Shown here: one piece after another, positions 39,218 to 49,111 of the stretch
How positions within the stretch are numbered: position 1 is the first letter of the stretch
Layout of the letters: each line of letters opens with the position of its first letter
Assembly (NCBI RefSeq): GCF_014193425.1
Contig: NZ_JACHZG010000001.1
Span: 2,480,001-2,544,000 of the forward strand
Length of the DNA: 64,000 nt
Origin: Microlunatus antarcticus
Lineage (GTDB): Bacteria > Actinomycetota > Actinomycetes > Propionibacteriales > Propionibacteriaceae
Reading direction: 5' to 3'
Notes under the pieces: model-generated
What the model was told of the DNA's origin: nothing
The model's database searches: none
The model's input: the letters and a program-made list of their open reading frames with translations, nothing else
Position numbers and translations under genes: made by a program

Positions 39218-40168
39218 TCAGAAGAGGGCCGACATGAGGCCGCGGCGGGCGGCGAGCACCCGCGGGTCGGACGGGCCGACGGTCTCGAAGAGCTCGAGGA
39301 GCCGTACGCGGGCGGTGTCGCGGTCGGCACCACCCCGACGCACCACGGCGAGCAGGCGCTCGAACGCCGCCTCGACCTCGCCGCTGACCAGGTCGAGGTC
39401 GGCGGCGTCGAGCTGGGCCTGCACGTCGGTGGTGTCCGCGGCGCGGGTCAGCGTCGTCTGCGGGTCGAGCACGGACGCCCGGGCGAACAGCCCGGCCTGC
39501 GCCTTGCCCAGCGCGGCCTCGCTGTCGTTCGGGTTGGCCTTGAGGAGGAGGTCGAACTCGTCGCGCGCCCGGGCGAAGTCGCCCGCGGCGAGCGCCTCGT
39601 CGGCCGCGGCGAACCGCGGGTCGGGCTGTCCGTCGTCGACCGGGTCACCCCCGGCGGCGGCCGAGCCCGGCGCCACGGGCTGCGCCCGCCCGACCATGCC
39701 GTTGGCGAGCGCGGTCTTCAGGACCTGGTCGACGGCCTGCTGCACCTGGTCGCGCGGCAGCACGCCCTGGAACAGGGGCACGGCCTGGCCGGAGATGATC
39801 GCCAGCACCGTGGGCACGGCCTGGAGCTGGAGCGCCTGCACGATGCCGGGCGCGGTGTCCACGTCGAGGCGGACGAGCAGGAAGCGGCCCTCCGACGCGT
39901 TGGCGACCGCGGCGAGGGCCTCGGAGAGCTGGGCACCCGTCGCGACCCGCGGCGAGTAGAGCTCGACGACGACGGGGTGCTGGGTCGACGGGCGGATGGC
40001 GTCGTTCTCGAAGGTCTGCTCGCTCGACTCGAGGACGTACGACGGACCGCCGGCCGGCGCGGCCGGACCAGGCGCTCCGGGGGTCGGGCCGGCGGCGGCG
40101 GCCTTGGCGCGCGCCGCCAGCTGGGACAGGTCGATGGCTCCGGGACGACTGAAGCTGGACGAGCTCAT
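39218..40168 (-). CDS. Thioredoxin-like/TPR co-chaperone (CnoX/YbbN family)
   Basis: A 316-residue cytosolic protein: a disordered first 60 residues, a thioredoxin-fold domain (about 70-175, VVVELYSPRVATGAQLSEAL ... VPTVLAIISGQAVPLFQGVL) and C-terminal tetratricopeptide-like helices (ADEALAAGDFARARDEFDLL). The usual CxxC site is replaced by SPRV, so it is redox-inactive and probably a chaperone. The C-terminal repeats fit the YbbN/CnoX plan. ATG at 40168 has AAGACT 6 nt upstream. Confidence 0.85.
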   Translation of the reverse strand: MSSSSFSRPGAIDLSQLAARAKAAAAGPTPGAPGPAAPAGGPSYVLESSEQTFENDAIRPSTQHPVVVELYSPRVATGAQLSEALAAVANASEGRFLLVRLDVDTAPGIVQALQLQAVPTVLAIISGQAVPLFQGVLPRDQVQQAVDQVLKTALANGMVGRAQPVAPGSAAAGGDPVDDGQPDPRFAAADEALAAGDFARARDEFDLLLKANPNDSEAALGKAQAGLFARASVLDPQTTLTRAADTTDVQAQLDAADLDLVSGEVEAAFERLLAVVRRGGADRDTARVRLLELFETVGPSDPRVLAARRGLMSALF

Positions 40169-40174
40169 GACCCC

Positions 40175-40180
40175 AGTCTT
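40175..40180 (-). promoter_or_regulatory. -10 box of a leaderless promoter for the CnoX-like gene
   Basis: AAGACT on the minus strand, 6 nt before the ATG at 40168, facing the pgm promoter. Confidence 0.45.
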
Positions 40181-40246
40181 CCAGGCCCCGGCGGGGACGC
40201 CCGCCCCGTTCCGAGGACCCCTGGCCGTGACCCGGGTCCCGGTCGG

Positions 40247-40252
40247 CACAAT
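40247..40252 (+). promoter_or_regulatory. -10 box of a leaderless pgm promoter
   Basis: CACAAT is followed by 7 nt and ATG at 40260. The ATG at 40251 overlaps this box, which argues for the later start. Confidence 0.5.
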
Positions 40253-40259
40253 GACCCCC

Positions 40260-41894
<1,635 letters not shown>

Positions 41895-41935
41895 CCGGAC
41901 GCGGCCTCCAGCCGCCACCGGCCGAGCTGGACAAG

Positions 41936-41992
41936 AAACCGCTGACTCCGTACGCCCCACGTCGCCCACGAGGCGTCGGGAGTCAGCGATTT
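41936..41992. terminator. Bidirectional terminator hairpin between pgm and the response regulator
   Basis: AAACCGCTGACTCCGTACGCC pairs with GGCGTCGGGAGTCAGCGATTT with 3 mismatches around a 15-nt loop. The A-run before and T-run after the stem fit termination from both converging genes. The remaining sequence up to 42151 shows nothing I can support. Confidence 0.65.
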
Positions 41993-42151
41993 CGTCACGC
42001 CTCCGGCGGGGTCGCCGTGTCCAGGCACTGACGGCCTCGCCCGCCTGAGCACTCCTGCCCACGTCTTCAGACCACGGTCCGCAAACGCGACCCCCGCCCC
42101 AGCTCCGGCGTCACCGACCGACTAGGCGCCGGCGCGCCCGCTACGACACGG

Positions 42152-42820
42152 CTACCGCGGCTCGATCGGAGGGACGATCCCGTCCTCGATCGCGCGGCGG
42201 AGCAGGTCGACCTTGGTCGAGGCCGGGCGCTCGACCTCGGTGTACTTGGCGCGGATCCGGCGCAGGTACTCGCGCGCGCTGTTCTCGGTGACGAAGAGCT
42301 GCTGGGCGATCTGGGAGATCTCCAGCCCGGAGACGTACAGGACGAGCACCTCGCGCTCGCGCTCGCTCAGCCGGGCGCGGACGAAGTCGGTGTCGCCGTC
42401 GATCATGGCCAGGATCTCGGGTGACACGAGCGTCTGGCCCGCGGCGACCTGGCGCAGCTTGTCGACGGTGACCTGCACGGGCTCGGACTTGCGGCTCAGC
42501 CCGTGGGCCCCGGCCGCCAGCGCGCTCCGGATGAGCCGGGGGTTGTCGAGGACCGAGTAGACGAGCACCCGCGAACCGGCCGCGACCACCCGGGCCACCG
42601 TGTCGCCGGGGTCGGAGCCGTCGCCGAGCACGAGGTCGAGCACCACGACGTCGGGGGCCTGCTGCTCGACGATCGCGAGCAGGGTGGCGGCGTTCGTGGC
42701 GTGGCCCCGCAGCCGGACGGGGCGTCCGCTGCCGAGCCGGGCGGCGGCCACGAGCCCGATCCAGACCACGTCGTGGTCGTCGGCCACCACCACCGTGATC
42801 GGCGTCGCCTCACGCACCAC
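42152..42820 (-). CDS. LuxR-type two-component response regulator
   Basis: A 222-residue protein with a receiver domain (VVVADDHDVVWIGL; phospho-acceptor Asp62 in VVVLDLVLGDG; SRKSEP with the conserved Lys) and a LuxR/NarL helix-turn-helix (LSEREREVLVLYVSGLEISQ, VTENSAREYLRRIRAKY). GTG codons at 42820 and 42817 are both possible. Its start overlaps the end of the kinase gene by about 10 nt, so the pair is coupled. Target genes are unknown. Confidence 0.9.
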   Translation of the reverse strand: MVREATPITVVVADDHDVVWIGLVAAARLGSGRPVRLRGHATNAATLLAIVEQQAPDVVVLDLVLGDGSDPGDTVARVVAAGSRVLVYSVLDNPRLIRSALAAGAHGLSRKSEPVQVTVDKLRQVAAGQTLVSPEILAMIDGDTDFVRARLSEREREVLVLYVSGLEISQIAQQLFVTENSAREYLRRIRAKYTEVERPASTKVDLLRRAIEDGIVPPIEPR

Positions 42821-45104
42821 GCGTCTCCACCTCCGAGGTCGTCAGTACCCCGAACGCGTCGATGCGGACGAGGCGGGTGCCCACGGAGTCCTCCGTCAGC
42901 ACGGACGCGGCGAGCTCCCCGTCCTCCGGGGCGAGCCTCACGACGAGCCGCGCGACCGAGGAGGTCGCGAGGGAGCGCCGGACGACGTCCAGGAGCACCG
43001 TCCCGAGCCGGGGCGGGAGCGCGGTGCTCCGGCTGTCGACCAGGCGGACGTCGACCCCCCGGCGGCGGGCGTCCTCGGTGAGGACGGCCAGTTCGTCGCT
43101 CATGACGTTGCGCGCCACGAGGGACTCGCGCAGAGTCGCCTCCACGAGGAGCGCCTCCTGACGGAGCCCGACGGGGACCGGGCCGGTCCCCTCCGACAGC
43201 CGCTCGAGCACGGAGCGGGACTGCGCCCGGAGGTCGGCCATCCAGAGCGCGCGCTGGACCAGGGCGACATGCTGCCGCGCGGAGGCGTCGAGGGCGGCGT
43301 CCTCCTGGCTCCGCAGCACGACCTGGCGCCGGCTGATCGCTCGGAGCACGCGGGTGACGAGGATGACCACCGCGACGACGAGGACCTGGCCCGACCCCGC
43401 CCGCAGCAGACCGCCCCAGCCGAGCCCGCTCGTGATGCACGTCCAGGTGATCCCCGCCTCGACGGCGAGCAGTGCGCCGACCGCCCAGCCCGGCCGACCT
43501 CGGACCACCAGCACCACCATCACCAGGTCCGCCGGGAACGTGTGCCAGTGCAGGACGTCCGGCTGGTCGTAGCGCACGACGGCCTGGGTCATCAGGAGGG
43601 CCAGCGCGACCTCCAGCGCGACCACGACGACCGTGACGCCGAGCGGGAGCCGCAGGCCGTCGTACGGGGCCAGGACGAGGTAAGTGGCCAGCAGCACGAC
43701 CACCATGCCGGTCAGCACCGCCGGCGGGCTCTCGAGGCTGCCGAACGTGACGAGACCGACCCCGACGCCGACGCCGACGGCCGCCCAGACGGCGGCGACG
43801 AACTGGCCGGTCGGGAAGTCGACGGGCAGCCGGTCGTCGGCGCCCGGCGGCACCACGACGACCCGCTCGGGCGCGACCGCCGACCCGCTCCAACCGAGCT
43901 CGAACTCCGTCCCCCGCCCGGGCGCCGTGCGCAGGCGCGGCCTGACCCCCACCCGACGGCAGGCCTCCAGCATCGAGCCGCGGACGCCGAACCGGTCCGC
44001 CGCGACCGCGGTCAGGTCGAAGCCACGACCGTCGTCCACGACGCGCACGACGAGGTGGAGCGTGCCGGCCCGTAGCCCGGCCCGCAGCTCGACCTCGGTC
44101 CGCCGGGCCTGGGCGTGGTGCACGGTGTTGCGCACCGCCTCCCGCAGTGCGGTCAGGACCGACCCGGCGACGGCGCTCGGGACCGGGCTCAGTGCCGCGC
44201 CCACGTCGACCCGCTCGACGAGCACCACGTCCGGGCTCACCCGGCGGACCGTCTGCTCGACCAGCCTCGCCAGCACCGAGACGGACAGGACACCGTCCGC
44301 GGACGCCTCCGGCCGGGCGTCGATGACGGCCAGGGTATGGCGCGCGAGCAGCGCGGTGGCCCGTCCGGTGGTGGCCTCCGTGCTGTGGGCGGCCGCCGCG
44401 AGCGTGGTCATCACGTCGTCGTGGATCAGCTGGTCGAGCCGGGCGCGTTCCTCGGCGAGCGCCTTCTCGACGGCCTGGCGCAGCTCGACGGCGGAGACCT
44501 CCCGAGCGCGGGCGTCGGCGGCGACGGCCGAGTCGAGCATCCCGCGGGCGACGACGGCGATGACGATGCCGGCCACCACCCCGAACACACCCTCGGCGGC
44601 CGCGATCGTCAACCCGGTCGCACCACCCGCCGGCGTCGTGCGGGCCACCGTCCAGGCCGCGGCGAGGAGCACGCCGTAGCCCACGCCCGCCCCGATGCCG
44701 CGCCAGAGGCCGGCACAGACGACAGCCAGGCCGACCTGCCACCACAGGAAGGGCTGAGGCCCGACGAGCACCGGAGGCGCCGCCGACGGGAAGGTCGAGA
44801 CCGCCACGAGGGTGAGCACCGCGAACGCCCCCGCCCAGGGACGGAACGGACGTCGACGGGTGGCCTGGACGACCATCCCCAGCACCACGACGCCCTGCAG
44901 GACGCAGAAGGGCAGGAGCCACCACACGGCGAGACCCGGCCCCTGCATCGACAGCTGGAACAGCCCGGGCGCGAGACCGACGACGCTGGAGACCGCCAGG
45001 ACGCGGTCGATCATCGTGGTCATGTCGCGGGCGATGGGCGTGCCGGTAGGCCGAGGTACCCCTGGACCGTCCTCGGTCCGGAGCGCGCCCGGCGCTACGG
45101 TCAC
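42810..45104 (-). CDS. Double-module membrane histidine kinase
   Basis: A 764-residue protein with two similar halves. First half: about five membrane helices (residues 32-185), then a HisKA_3-like helix with RLDQLIHDDVMTTL (His228) and a HATPase with LREAVRNTVHHA and VVDDGRGFD. Second half: another group of about five helices (from about residue 440, e.g. VAAVWAAVGVGVGVGLVTF), then a kinase-like cytoplasmic part whose dimerisation helix lacks a phosphorylatable His (ALWMADLRAQSRSV) and whose ATPase motifs are degraded. GTG at 45104 follows GGAGGAGG by 3 nt. The second module may be a sensory or allosteric copy. Confidence 0.8.
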   Translation of the reverse strand: MTVAPGALRTEDGPGVPRPTGTPIARDMTTMIDRVLAVSSVVGLAPGLFQLSMQGPGLAVWWLLPFCVLQGVVVLGMVVQATRRRPFRPWAGAFAVLTLVAVSTFPSAAPPVLVGPQPFLWWQVGLAVVCAGLWRGIGAGVGYGVLLAAAWTVARTTPAGGATGLTIAAAEGVFGVVAGIVIAVVARGMLDSAVAADARAREVSAVELRQAVEKALAEERARLDQLIHDDVMTTLAAAAHSTEATTGRATALLARHTLAVIDARPEASADGVLSVSVLARLVEQTVRRVSPDVVLVERVDVGAALSPVPSAVAGSVLTALREAVRNTVHHAQARRTEVELRAGLRAGTLHLVVRVVDDGRGFDLTAVAADRFGVRGSMLEACRRVGVRPRLRTAPGRGTEFELGWSGSAVAPERVVVVPPGADDRLPVDFPTGQFVAAVWAAVGVGVGVGLVTFGSLESPPAVLTGMVVVLLATYLVLAPYDGLRLPLGVTVVVVALEVALALLMTQAVVRYDQPDVLHWHTFPADLVMVVLVVRGRPGWAVGALLAVEAGITWTCITSGLGWGGLLRAGSGQVLVVAVVILVTRVLRAISRRQVVLRSQEDAALDASARQHVALVQRALWMADLRAQSRSVLERLSEGTGPVPVGLRQEALLVEATLRESLVARNVMSDELAVLTEDARRRGVDVRLVDSRSTALPPRLGTVLLDVVRRSLATSSVARLVVRLAPEDGELAASVLTEDSVGTRLVRIDAFGVLTTSEVETRGA

Positions 45105-45387
45105 GTGCCTCCTCCGGTCCGCGGCCTGCCCCTGGGTCGGTTCGGCCCCCGACGAGGGCACGCCACGACCCGGAGGCGGGCGCGCCCTGTCGAGGGCCGG
45201 CCTCCCGCCCCCCGGGATCCGGTGACCGCGCGCACATCCCCCGATCGCGCCGTGATCACCGGAGTCACACGACTATCCTGGAAATATCGGTTGATCAAGT
45301 AATTGCACCGCAAATCATCTGGCTTGTCCCCCGTACGAGGGACGTCCTGCCGTTTTCTTCTCTTTCGGTCTCGAGGCTCCCCCGAAC
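45105..45387. promoter_or_regulatory. Divergent intergenic region with an A/T-rich core
   Basis: No gene is seen here. Around 45270-45320 the DNA is unusually A/T-rich (GGAAATATCGGTTGATCAAG, then AATTGCACCGCAAATCATCT), a likely promoter core. It is followed by an imperfect palindrome GTCCCCCGTACGAGGGAC (45326-45343) and a T/C-rich run (GCCGTTTTCTTCTCTTTCGG) leading into the photolyase-like gene, which could form an attenuator-like leader. Confidence 0.4.
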
Positions 45388-46572
45388 GTGTCGCCCGCTC
45401 TGATCCCGCTCGAGCCAATCTCCGACGAGCCCGTCTCCGACGAGCCGCACTCCGACCAGCCCGGTCCCGACGAGCCCACGCGCGACGGCCACGGCCGCGT
45501 CCGCCGCTGGCTCCCCCGTCGCGTGCTGGTGATGAAGGCCGCCGCCGACCTCCCGCACACCGCCGAGGTCCTCCGCCGCGTGACCGCGGCCGGGGTGGAC
45601 GACGTCGAGGTCGTCGGCCGGGTCTCCGCCCCGCGTGGTGCCACCGAGCGCGAGACGTACGCCTGGGCGAAGTCGACGCTGGCCCTCGTGGTCGCACCGC
45701 CCAGCGCGCGGACGCCCCAGCCCATCCCGCCGAGCGCGGACTGGCGCATCGACCTCGCCCGGGGCTGCCCGGCGCACTGCCAGTACTGCTACCTCGCCGG
45801 CTCGCTCACCGGTCCGCCGGTGACCCGGGTCTTCGCGAACCTCGACGAGGTCCTCGCCCCCATCGCCGAGCTGGCCGGCCAGGGCACCGTGACCAGCGGC
45901 ACCGCCGCCCGGGGTCACGAGGGGACCACCTTCGAGCTCTCCTGCTACACCGACCCCCTGGGCATCGAGCACGTGACCGGCTCGCTCGCGACCGCGATCC
46001 AGCGCGTCGGCACCGGCCGCTACGGCGACGAGGCCAGCCTGCGGTTCACCACGAAGTTCGACGACGTGGAGGAGCTGGCCGCGCTCGACCACGGCGGCCG
46101 TACGCGGGCCCGGTTCTCCGTCAACGCGGCCGAGGTCGCCGCCCGGTTCGACGGCGGCACGGCGCCGATGCCCGGCCGGCTGCGGGCGTTGGCCACCCTC
46201 GCCGCCGCGGGCTACCCGGTCGGGCTGACCGTCGCCCCCGTGATGCCGGTCGAGGGCTGGCGCGAGGCGTACGGGCAGCTCCTCGACGACGTCCGCGCGG
46301 CCCTGGCCCCCGTCGCCGCCGCCGGACGTCCCGTCGACCTCACGGTCGAGGTGATCACGCACCGCTTCACCCCGGGCAGCCGCGACGTGCTGCTCTCCTG
46401 GTACCCGAAGACCAAGCTCGAGATGGACGAGTCGGCGCGCAGCCAGAAGCGTTCGAAGTTCGGCGGGGTCAAGTACGTCTACCCCCGCGACACCATGCGC
46501 GAGCTGCGGGCCTGGTTCGAGTCCGAGGTGCCCGCGCGGCTGCCCGGCACCCCCCTGCTCTACCTCACGTAG
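45388..46572 (+). CDS. Spore photoproduct lyase family radical SAM protein
   Basis: A 394-residue protein with the radical SAM cluster motif in ARGCPAHCQYCYLAG (Cys127, Cys131, Cys134), followed by TTFELSCYTDPLGIEHVTGS and the C-terminal SKFGGVKYVYPRDTMRELR. This arrangement matches the SPL-like family. True spore photoproduct lyase repairs a thymine dimer in spore DNA, but homologues occur in non-sporulating actinobacteria and may act on other DNA damage. An acidic, proline-rich N-terminus of about 35 residues is poorly conserved. GTG at 45388 is tentative; no strong ribosome-binding site. Confidence 0.8.
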   Translation: MSPALIPLEPISDEPVSDEPHSDQPGPDEPTRDGHGRVRRWLPRRVLVMKAAADLPHTAEVLRRVTAAGVDDVEVVGRVSAPRGATERETYAWAKSTLALVVAPPSARTPQPIPPSADWRIDLARGCPAHCQYCYLAGSLTGPPVTRVFANLDEVLAPIAELAGQGTVTSGTAARGHEGTTFELSCYTDPLGIEHVTGSLATAIQRVGTGRYGDEASLRFTTKFDDVEELAALDHGGRTRARFSVNAAEVAARFDGGTAPMPGRLRALATLAAAGYPVGLTVAPVMPVEGWREAYGQLLDDVRAALAPVAAAGRPVDLTVEVITHRFTPGSRDVLLSWYPKTKLEMDESARSQKRSKFGGVKYVYPRDTMRELRAWFESEVPARLPGTPLLYLT

Positions 46573-46636
46573 GGCGCACGGCAGGGCCTCCGGGGCCTCG
46601 TTCGGGGTCGCCCGATGTCCGGTGTCAGCCGTGGAG

Positions 46637-46652
46637 GTGAACACTGCGTGAA
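46637..46652 (-). promoter_or_regulatory. Putative PhoP-binding (PHO) box upstream of pit
   Basis: On the minus strand TTCAC occurs twice exactly 11 nt apart (GATTCACGCAG then TGTTCACC), the direct-repeat layout of actinobacterial PHO boxes. It lies about 60 bp before the pit start. Confidence 0.45.
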
Positions 46653-46713
46653 TCATCCTCCGCCGACCCGTTCGGGGTAGATATCCATAGCCTCCGAACC
46701 CCACGATCGACCC

Positions 46714-47916
46714 GTGACTGAAGCTCTCTTCATCCTCGGGATCGTCGTGATCACGGCCTTGGCGTTCGACTTCACCAACGGCTTCCACGACACCGCCAAC
46801 GCCATGGCCACGTCCATCGCGACCGGAGCCCTCAAGCCCAAGACGGCCGTCCTCCTCGCCGCCACCCTCAACCTCGTCGGGGCGTTCCTCAGCATCCAGG
46901 TCGCCCTGACGGTCAGCAACAAGATCATCCACATCCAGGGCGCCAACGGGGCCCCGGTCCCCGAGCTCATGGGGGTGCCGATCCTGACGATCATCTTCGC
47001 CGGGCTCGTCGGCGGGATCCTCTGGAACATCGCGACCTGGCTGCTCGGCCTGCCGTCGTCCTCCTCGCACGCGCTCTTCGGCGGCCTGATCGGGTCGGCC
47101 ATCGCCGCGCTGGGTCTCGACGGGGTGAAGTGGGACGGCGTGGTGTCCTCGGTGATCCTCCCGGCCTTCTTCTCCCCCGTCGTCGCTGGCCTCGTGGCCG
47201 CGCTCGGGACCTTCGTCGTCTTCAAGATCACCGCGGCGGTCGCCACCGGCCCGCGCGAGAAGGGCTTCCGCTGGGGCCAGATCGGGTCGGCCTCGCTGGT
47301 CGCCCTCGCGCACGGCACCAACGATGCGCAGAAGACGATGGGCGTGATCACGCTCGCCCTGATCGCGTACGGCAGCTGGACCGCGGGCGAGGGCATCCCG
47401 CTGTGGGTGAAGATCGCCTGCGCCGTGGCCATCGCCTCCGGCACCTACATCGGTGGCTGGCGCGTCATCCGCACGCTCGGCAAGGGTCTCGTCGAGATCA
47501 GCTCGCCGCAGGGCATGGCGGCCGAGTTCGCCTCCGCCGCGGTCATCCTGTCCTCGAGCCACCTCGGCATGGCGCTCTCCACCACGCACGTCGCCACCGG
47601 GTCGATCCTCGGCTCGGGCGTCGGCCGCCCGGGTGCGACCGTCCGCTGGGGCGTCGCCGGCCGCATGGCCATCGCCTGGGTCATCACCCTCCCGGCCGCG
47701 GCCGTCGTCGGGGCCATCTGCTGGGCCATCGCCCACGGCGTCGGCGGGGCGCTCGGCACCGGGCTCGTCTTCGCGATCCTGGTCGTCGTGGCCGGGCTGA
47801 TGTTCCGGCACTCGCGCAAGACCAAGATCGACCCGAACAACGTCAACGAGGACTGGGACGGGGGCCTCCACCCCAAGAGCGCCCCGGCCGAGTCCAAGAC
47901 CCCCGTCAACGTCTGA
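46714..47916 (+). CDS. pitA: Pit-type inorganic phosphate transporter
   Basis: A 400-residue integral membrane protein of the PiT family with the duplicated signature: DFTNGFHDTANAMATSIATG near the N-terminus and AHGTNDAQKTMGVI in the second half, about ten helices in total. It imports metal-phosphate with protons. The GTG has CACGAT 6 nt upstream. It heads an operon with a small membrane protein and two DUF3349 proteins, the same order (from memory) as pitA-Rv0544c-Rv0543c in M. tuberculosis. Confidence 0.95.
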   Translation: MTEALFILGIVVITALAFDFTNGFHDTANAMATSIATGALKPKTAVLLAATLNLVGAFLSIQVALTVSNKIIHIQGANGAPVPELMGVPILTIIFAGLVGGILWNIATWLLGLPSSSSHALFGGLIGSAIAALGLDGVKWDGVVSSVILPAFFSPVVAGLVAALGTFVVFKITAAVATGPREKGFRWGQIGSASLVALAHGTNDAQKTMGVITLALIAYGSWTAGEGIPLWVKIACAVAIASGTYIGGWRVIRTLGKGLVEISSPQGMAAEFASAAVILSSSHLGMALSTTHVATGSILGSGVGRPGATVRWGVAGRMAIAWVITLPAAAVVGAICWAIAHGVGGALGTGLVFAILVVVAGLMFRHSRKTKIDPNNVNEDWDGGLHPKSAPAESKTPVNV

Positions 47917-47941
47917 CCGCCGGAAAGGCGACGAGAACATC

Positions 47942-48220
47942 ATGGGCGAGATCTTCCTGAAGGCGTTCGAGGCTCTGTGGCAGGTCCTGGTGGCCGGCAT
48001 CATCCTCGGCGCCGGCCTGCCGGCCGTCTTCGCGCTCGGCATCAAGGCGCTCGGCACCGGGCGTACGCTCGCGGCCGACGGCGCCACCTACACCACCCCG
48101 CCCACCGGAGCGGGCCGCGCGGGTTCGACGGTCCTCTTCGCGGTCTGCGTCGCGGCCATCCTCTTCGGGATCTTCCTCGTCGTGGCCAGCGGCTTCGGGC
48201 TCAAGATCTTCGGGAGCTGA
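47942..48220 (+). CDS. Small two-helix membrane protein of the pit operon
   Basis: A 92-residue protein with membrane helices at about residues 10-35 (LWQVLVAGIILGAGLPAVFAL) and 62-86 (STVLFAVCVAAILFGIFLVV). It lies 26 nt after pitA with a GGAAAGG-type site before the ATG. Conserved position in actinobacterial pit operons suggests an accessory role for the transporter, which is untested as far as I know. Confidence 0.75.
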   Translation: MGEIFLKAFEALWQVLVAGIILGAGLPAVFALGIKALGTGRTLAADGATYTTPPTGAGRAGSTVLFAVCVAAILFGIFLVVASGFGLKIFGS

Positions 48221-48224
48221 TCAC

Positions 48225-48560
48225 GTGACCACCACCGAGAGCACCGACCAGCCGAACATCGCGGTGCGGGTCCTCAACTGGCTGGAGGCCGGCTACCCCG
48301 AGGGCGTCCCGCCCCAGGACCGGTTCCCGCTGATCGCGCTCCTGCAGCGTCGGCTGACCGACGACCAGACGCGGCAGATCGTGCACGACCTCACCTCCTC
48401 CGAGGCGCAGCAGAGCCGGGGCGAGGACGAGATCACGCAGGACGAGATCGAGGAGCTGATCCAGCGCCACCTGCGCGAGTCGCCCTCGTCCGACGACGTG
48501 ACGCGCGTGTCCGCCCGTCTCGCGGCCGCCGGCTGGCCGCTGGCGGACGCGCCGGAGTGA
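48225..48560 (+). CDS. DUF3349 family protein (first copy)
   Basis: A 111-residue helical protein: VLNWLEAGYPEGVPPQDRFPLIALLQRRLTD-type start and DVTRVSARLAAAGWPLAD near the end, matching DUF3349. The structurally known mycobacterial member (Rv0543c, from memory) is a small five-helix fold. It starts 5 nt after the small membrane gene. A charged insert (SRGEDEITQDEIEEL) precedes the last helices. Function unknown. Confidence 0.85.
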   Translation: MTTTESTDQPNIAVRVLNWLEAGYPEGVPPQDRFPLIALLQRRLTDDQTRQIVHDLTSSEAQQSRGEDEITQDEIEELIQRHLRESPSSDDVTRVSARLAAAGWPLADAPE

Positions 48561-48561
48561 C

Positions 48562-48870
48562 GTGGTGAGCCTGACGGGCTGGGTCACCTCCGTCGTCGGC
48601 TGGCTGAAGGCCGGCTACCCGAACGGGGTGCCCCAGGCCGACTACGTCCCGCTGCTCGCGGTGCTGACCCGCCGGCTCAGCAGCGACGAGGTGCTCGCCG
48701 TCGCCACGCAGCTGATGCGTGACGGCCAGCTGCCGGTGGACGACATCGACATCGGCACGATGATCACCAAGGTCAGCGACGAGCTGCCCCGCGAAGAGGA
48801 CATCAGCCGGGTCCGCAACCGGCTGGCCCTCGGCGGGTGGCCGCTGGCCGACCCGCACACCACGAGCTGA
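48562..48870 (+). CDS. DUF3349 family protein (second copy)
   Basis: A 102-residue paralogue of the preceding gene: WLKAGYPNGVPQADYVPLLA, LTRRLSSDEVLAVATQLM and DISRVRNRLALGGWPLADP. Both carry the GYPxGVP...PLxAxLxRRL and GGWPLADP-type ends. GTG at 48562 or 48565. The two copies may form a heterodimer. Confidence 0.85.
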   Translation: MVSLTGWVTSVVGWLKAGYPNGVPQADYVPLLAVLTRRLSSDEVLAVATQLMRDGQLPVDDIDIGTMITKVSDELPREEDISRVRNRLALGGWPLADPHTTS

Positions 48871-48884
48871 GCCGTACGCGTCGG

Positions 48885-49067
48885 GCACACCCTGCTCGCG
48901 GCGGCATCACTTGCTCGCGTCGAGCCTGCTCGCGTCCGCACACCCTGCTCTCCAGGGCACACCCTGCTCGCGTCGGCACACCCTGCAGGGTGTGCCGATG
49001 GGTGCAGGGTGTGCCCCTGAAGACCAGGTGTGCCGCTGTGGGCAGGGTGTGCCGGGGCAGGGTGTGC
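48885..49067. repeat. Two-sided array of 19-bp repeats around a 22-bp palindrome
   Basis: GCACACCCTGCTCGCGTCG-type units begin at 48885, about 48904, 48922, 48938, 48957 and 48976 (mostly 19-bp spacing, some degenerate). From 48985 the inverse unit GCAGGGTGTGC occurs at 48985, 49004, about 49025, 49042 and 49057. The halves meet in a perfect 22-bp palindrome at 48975-48996. The array fills the gap between two converging genes. It has no A/T-rich core or spacer structure. Confidence 0.85.
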
Positions 49068-49111
49068 CGGGGCAAAGTCCGCCCGCGCGTCCGGCCGAGG
49101 CCGGGACTGCG

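Noticed and set aside
45326-45343. Riboswitch before the photolyase-like gene
   Set aside because: Only one small imperfect palindrome with a pyrimidine tract is seen; no known riboswitch core is recognisable, so it was listed only as part of the intergenic region.
48885-49067. CRISPR array
   Set aside because: Repeats are contiguous with mirrored halves, lack unique spacers of constant size and have no cas genes nearby.
48803-49075. Minus-strand frame across the 19-bp repeats
   Set aside because: The translation is only the repeat read out (HTLP, GCAR patterns) with no fold or conserved motif.
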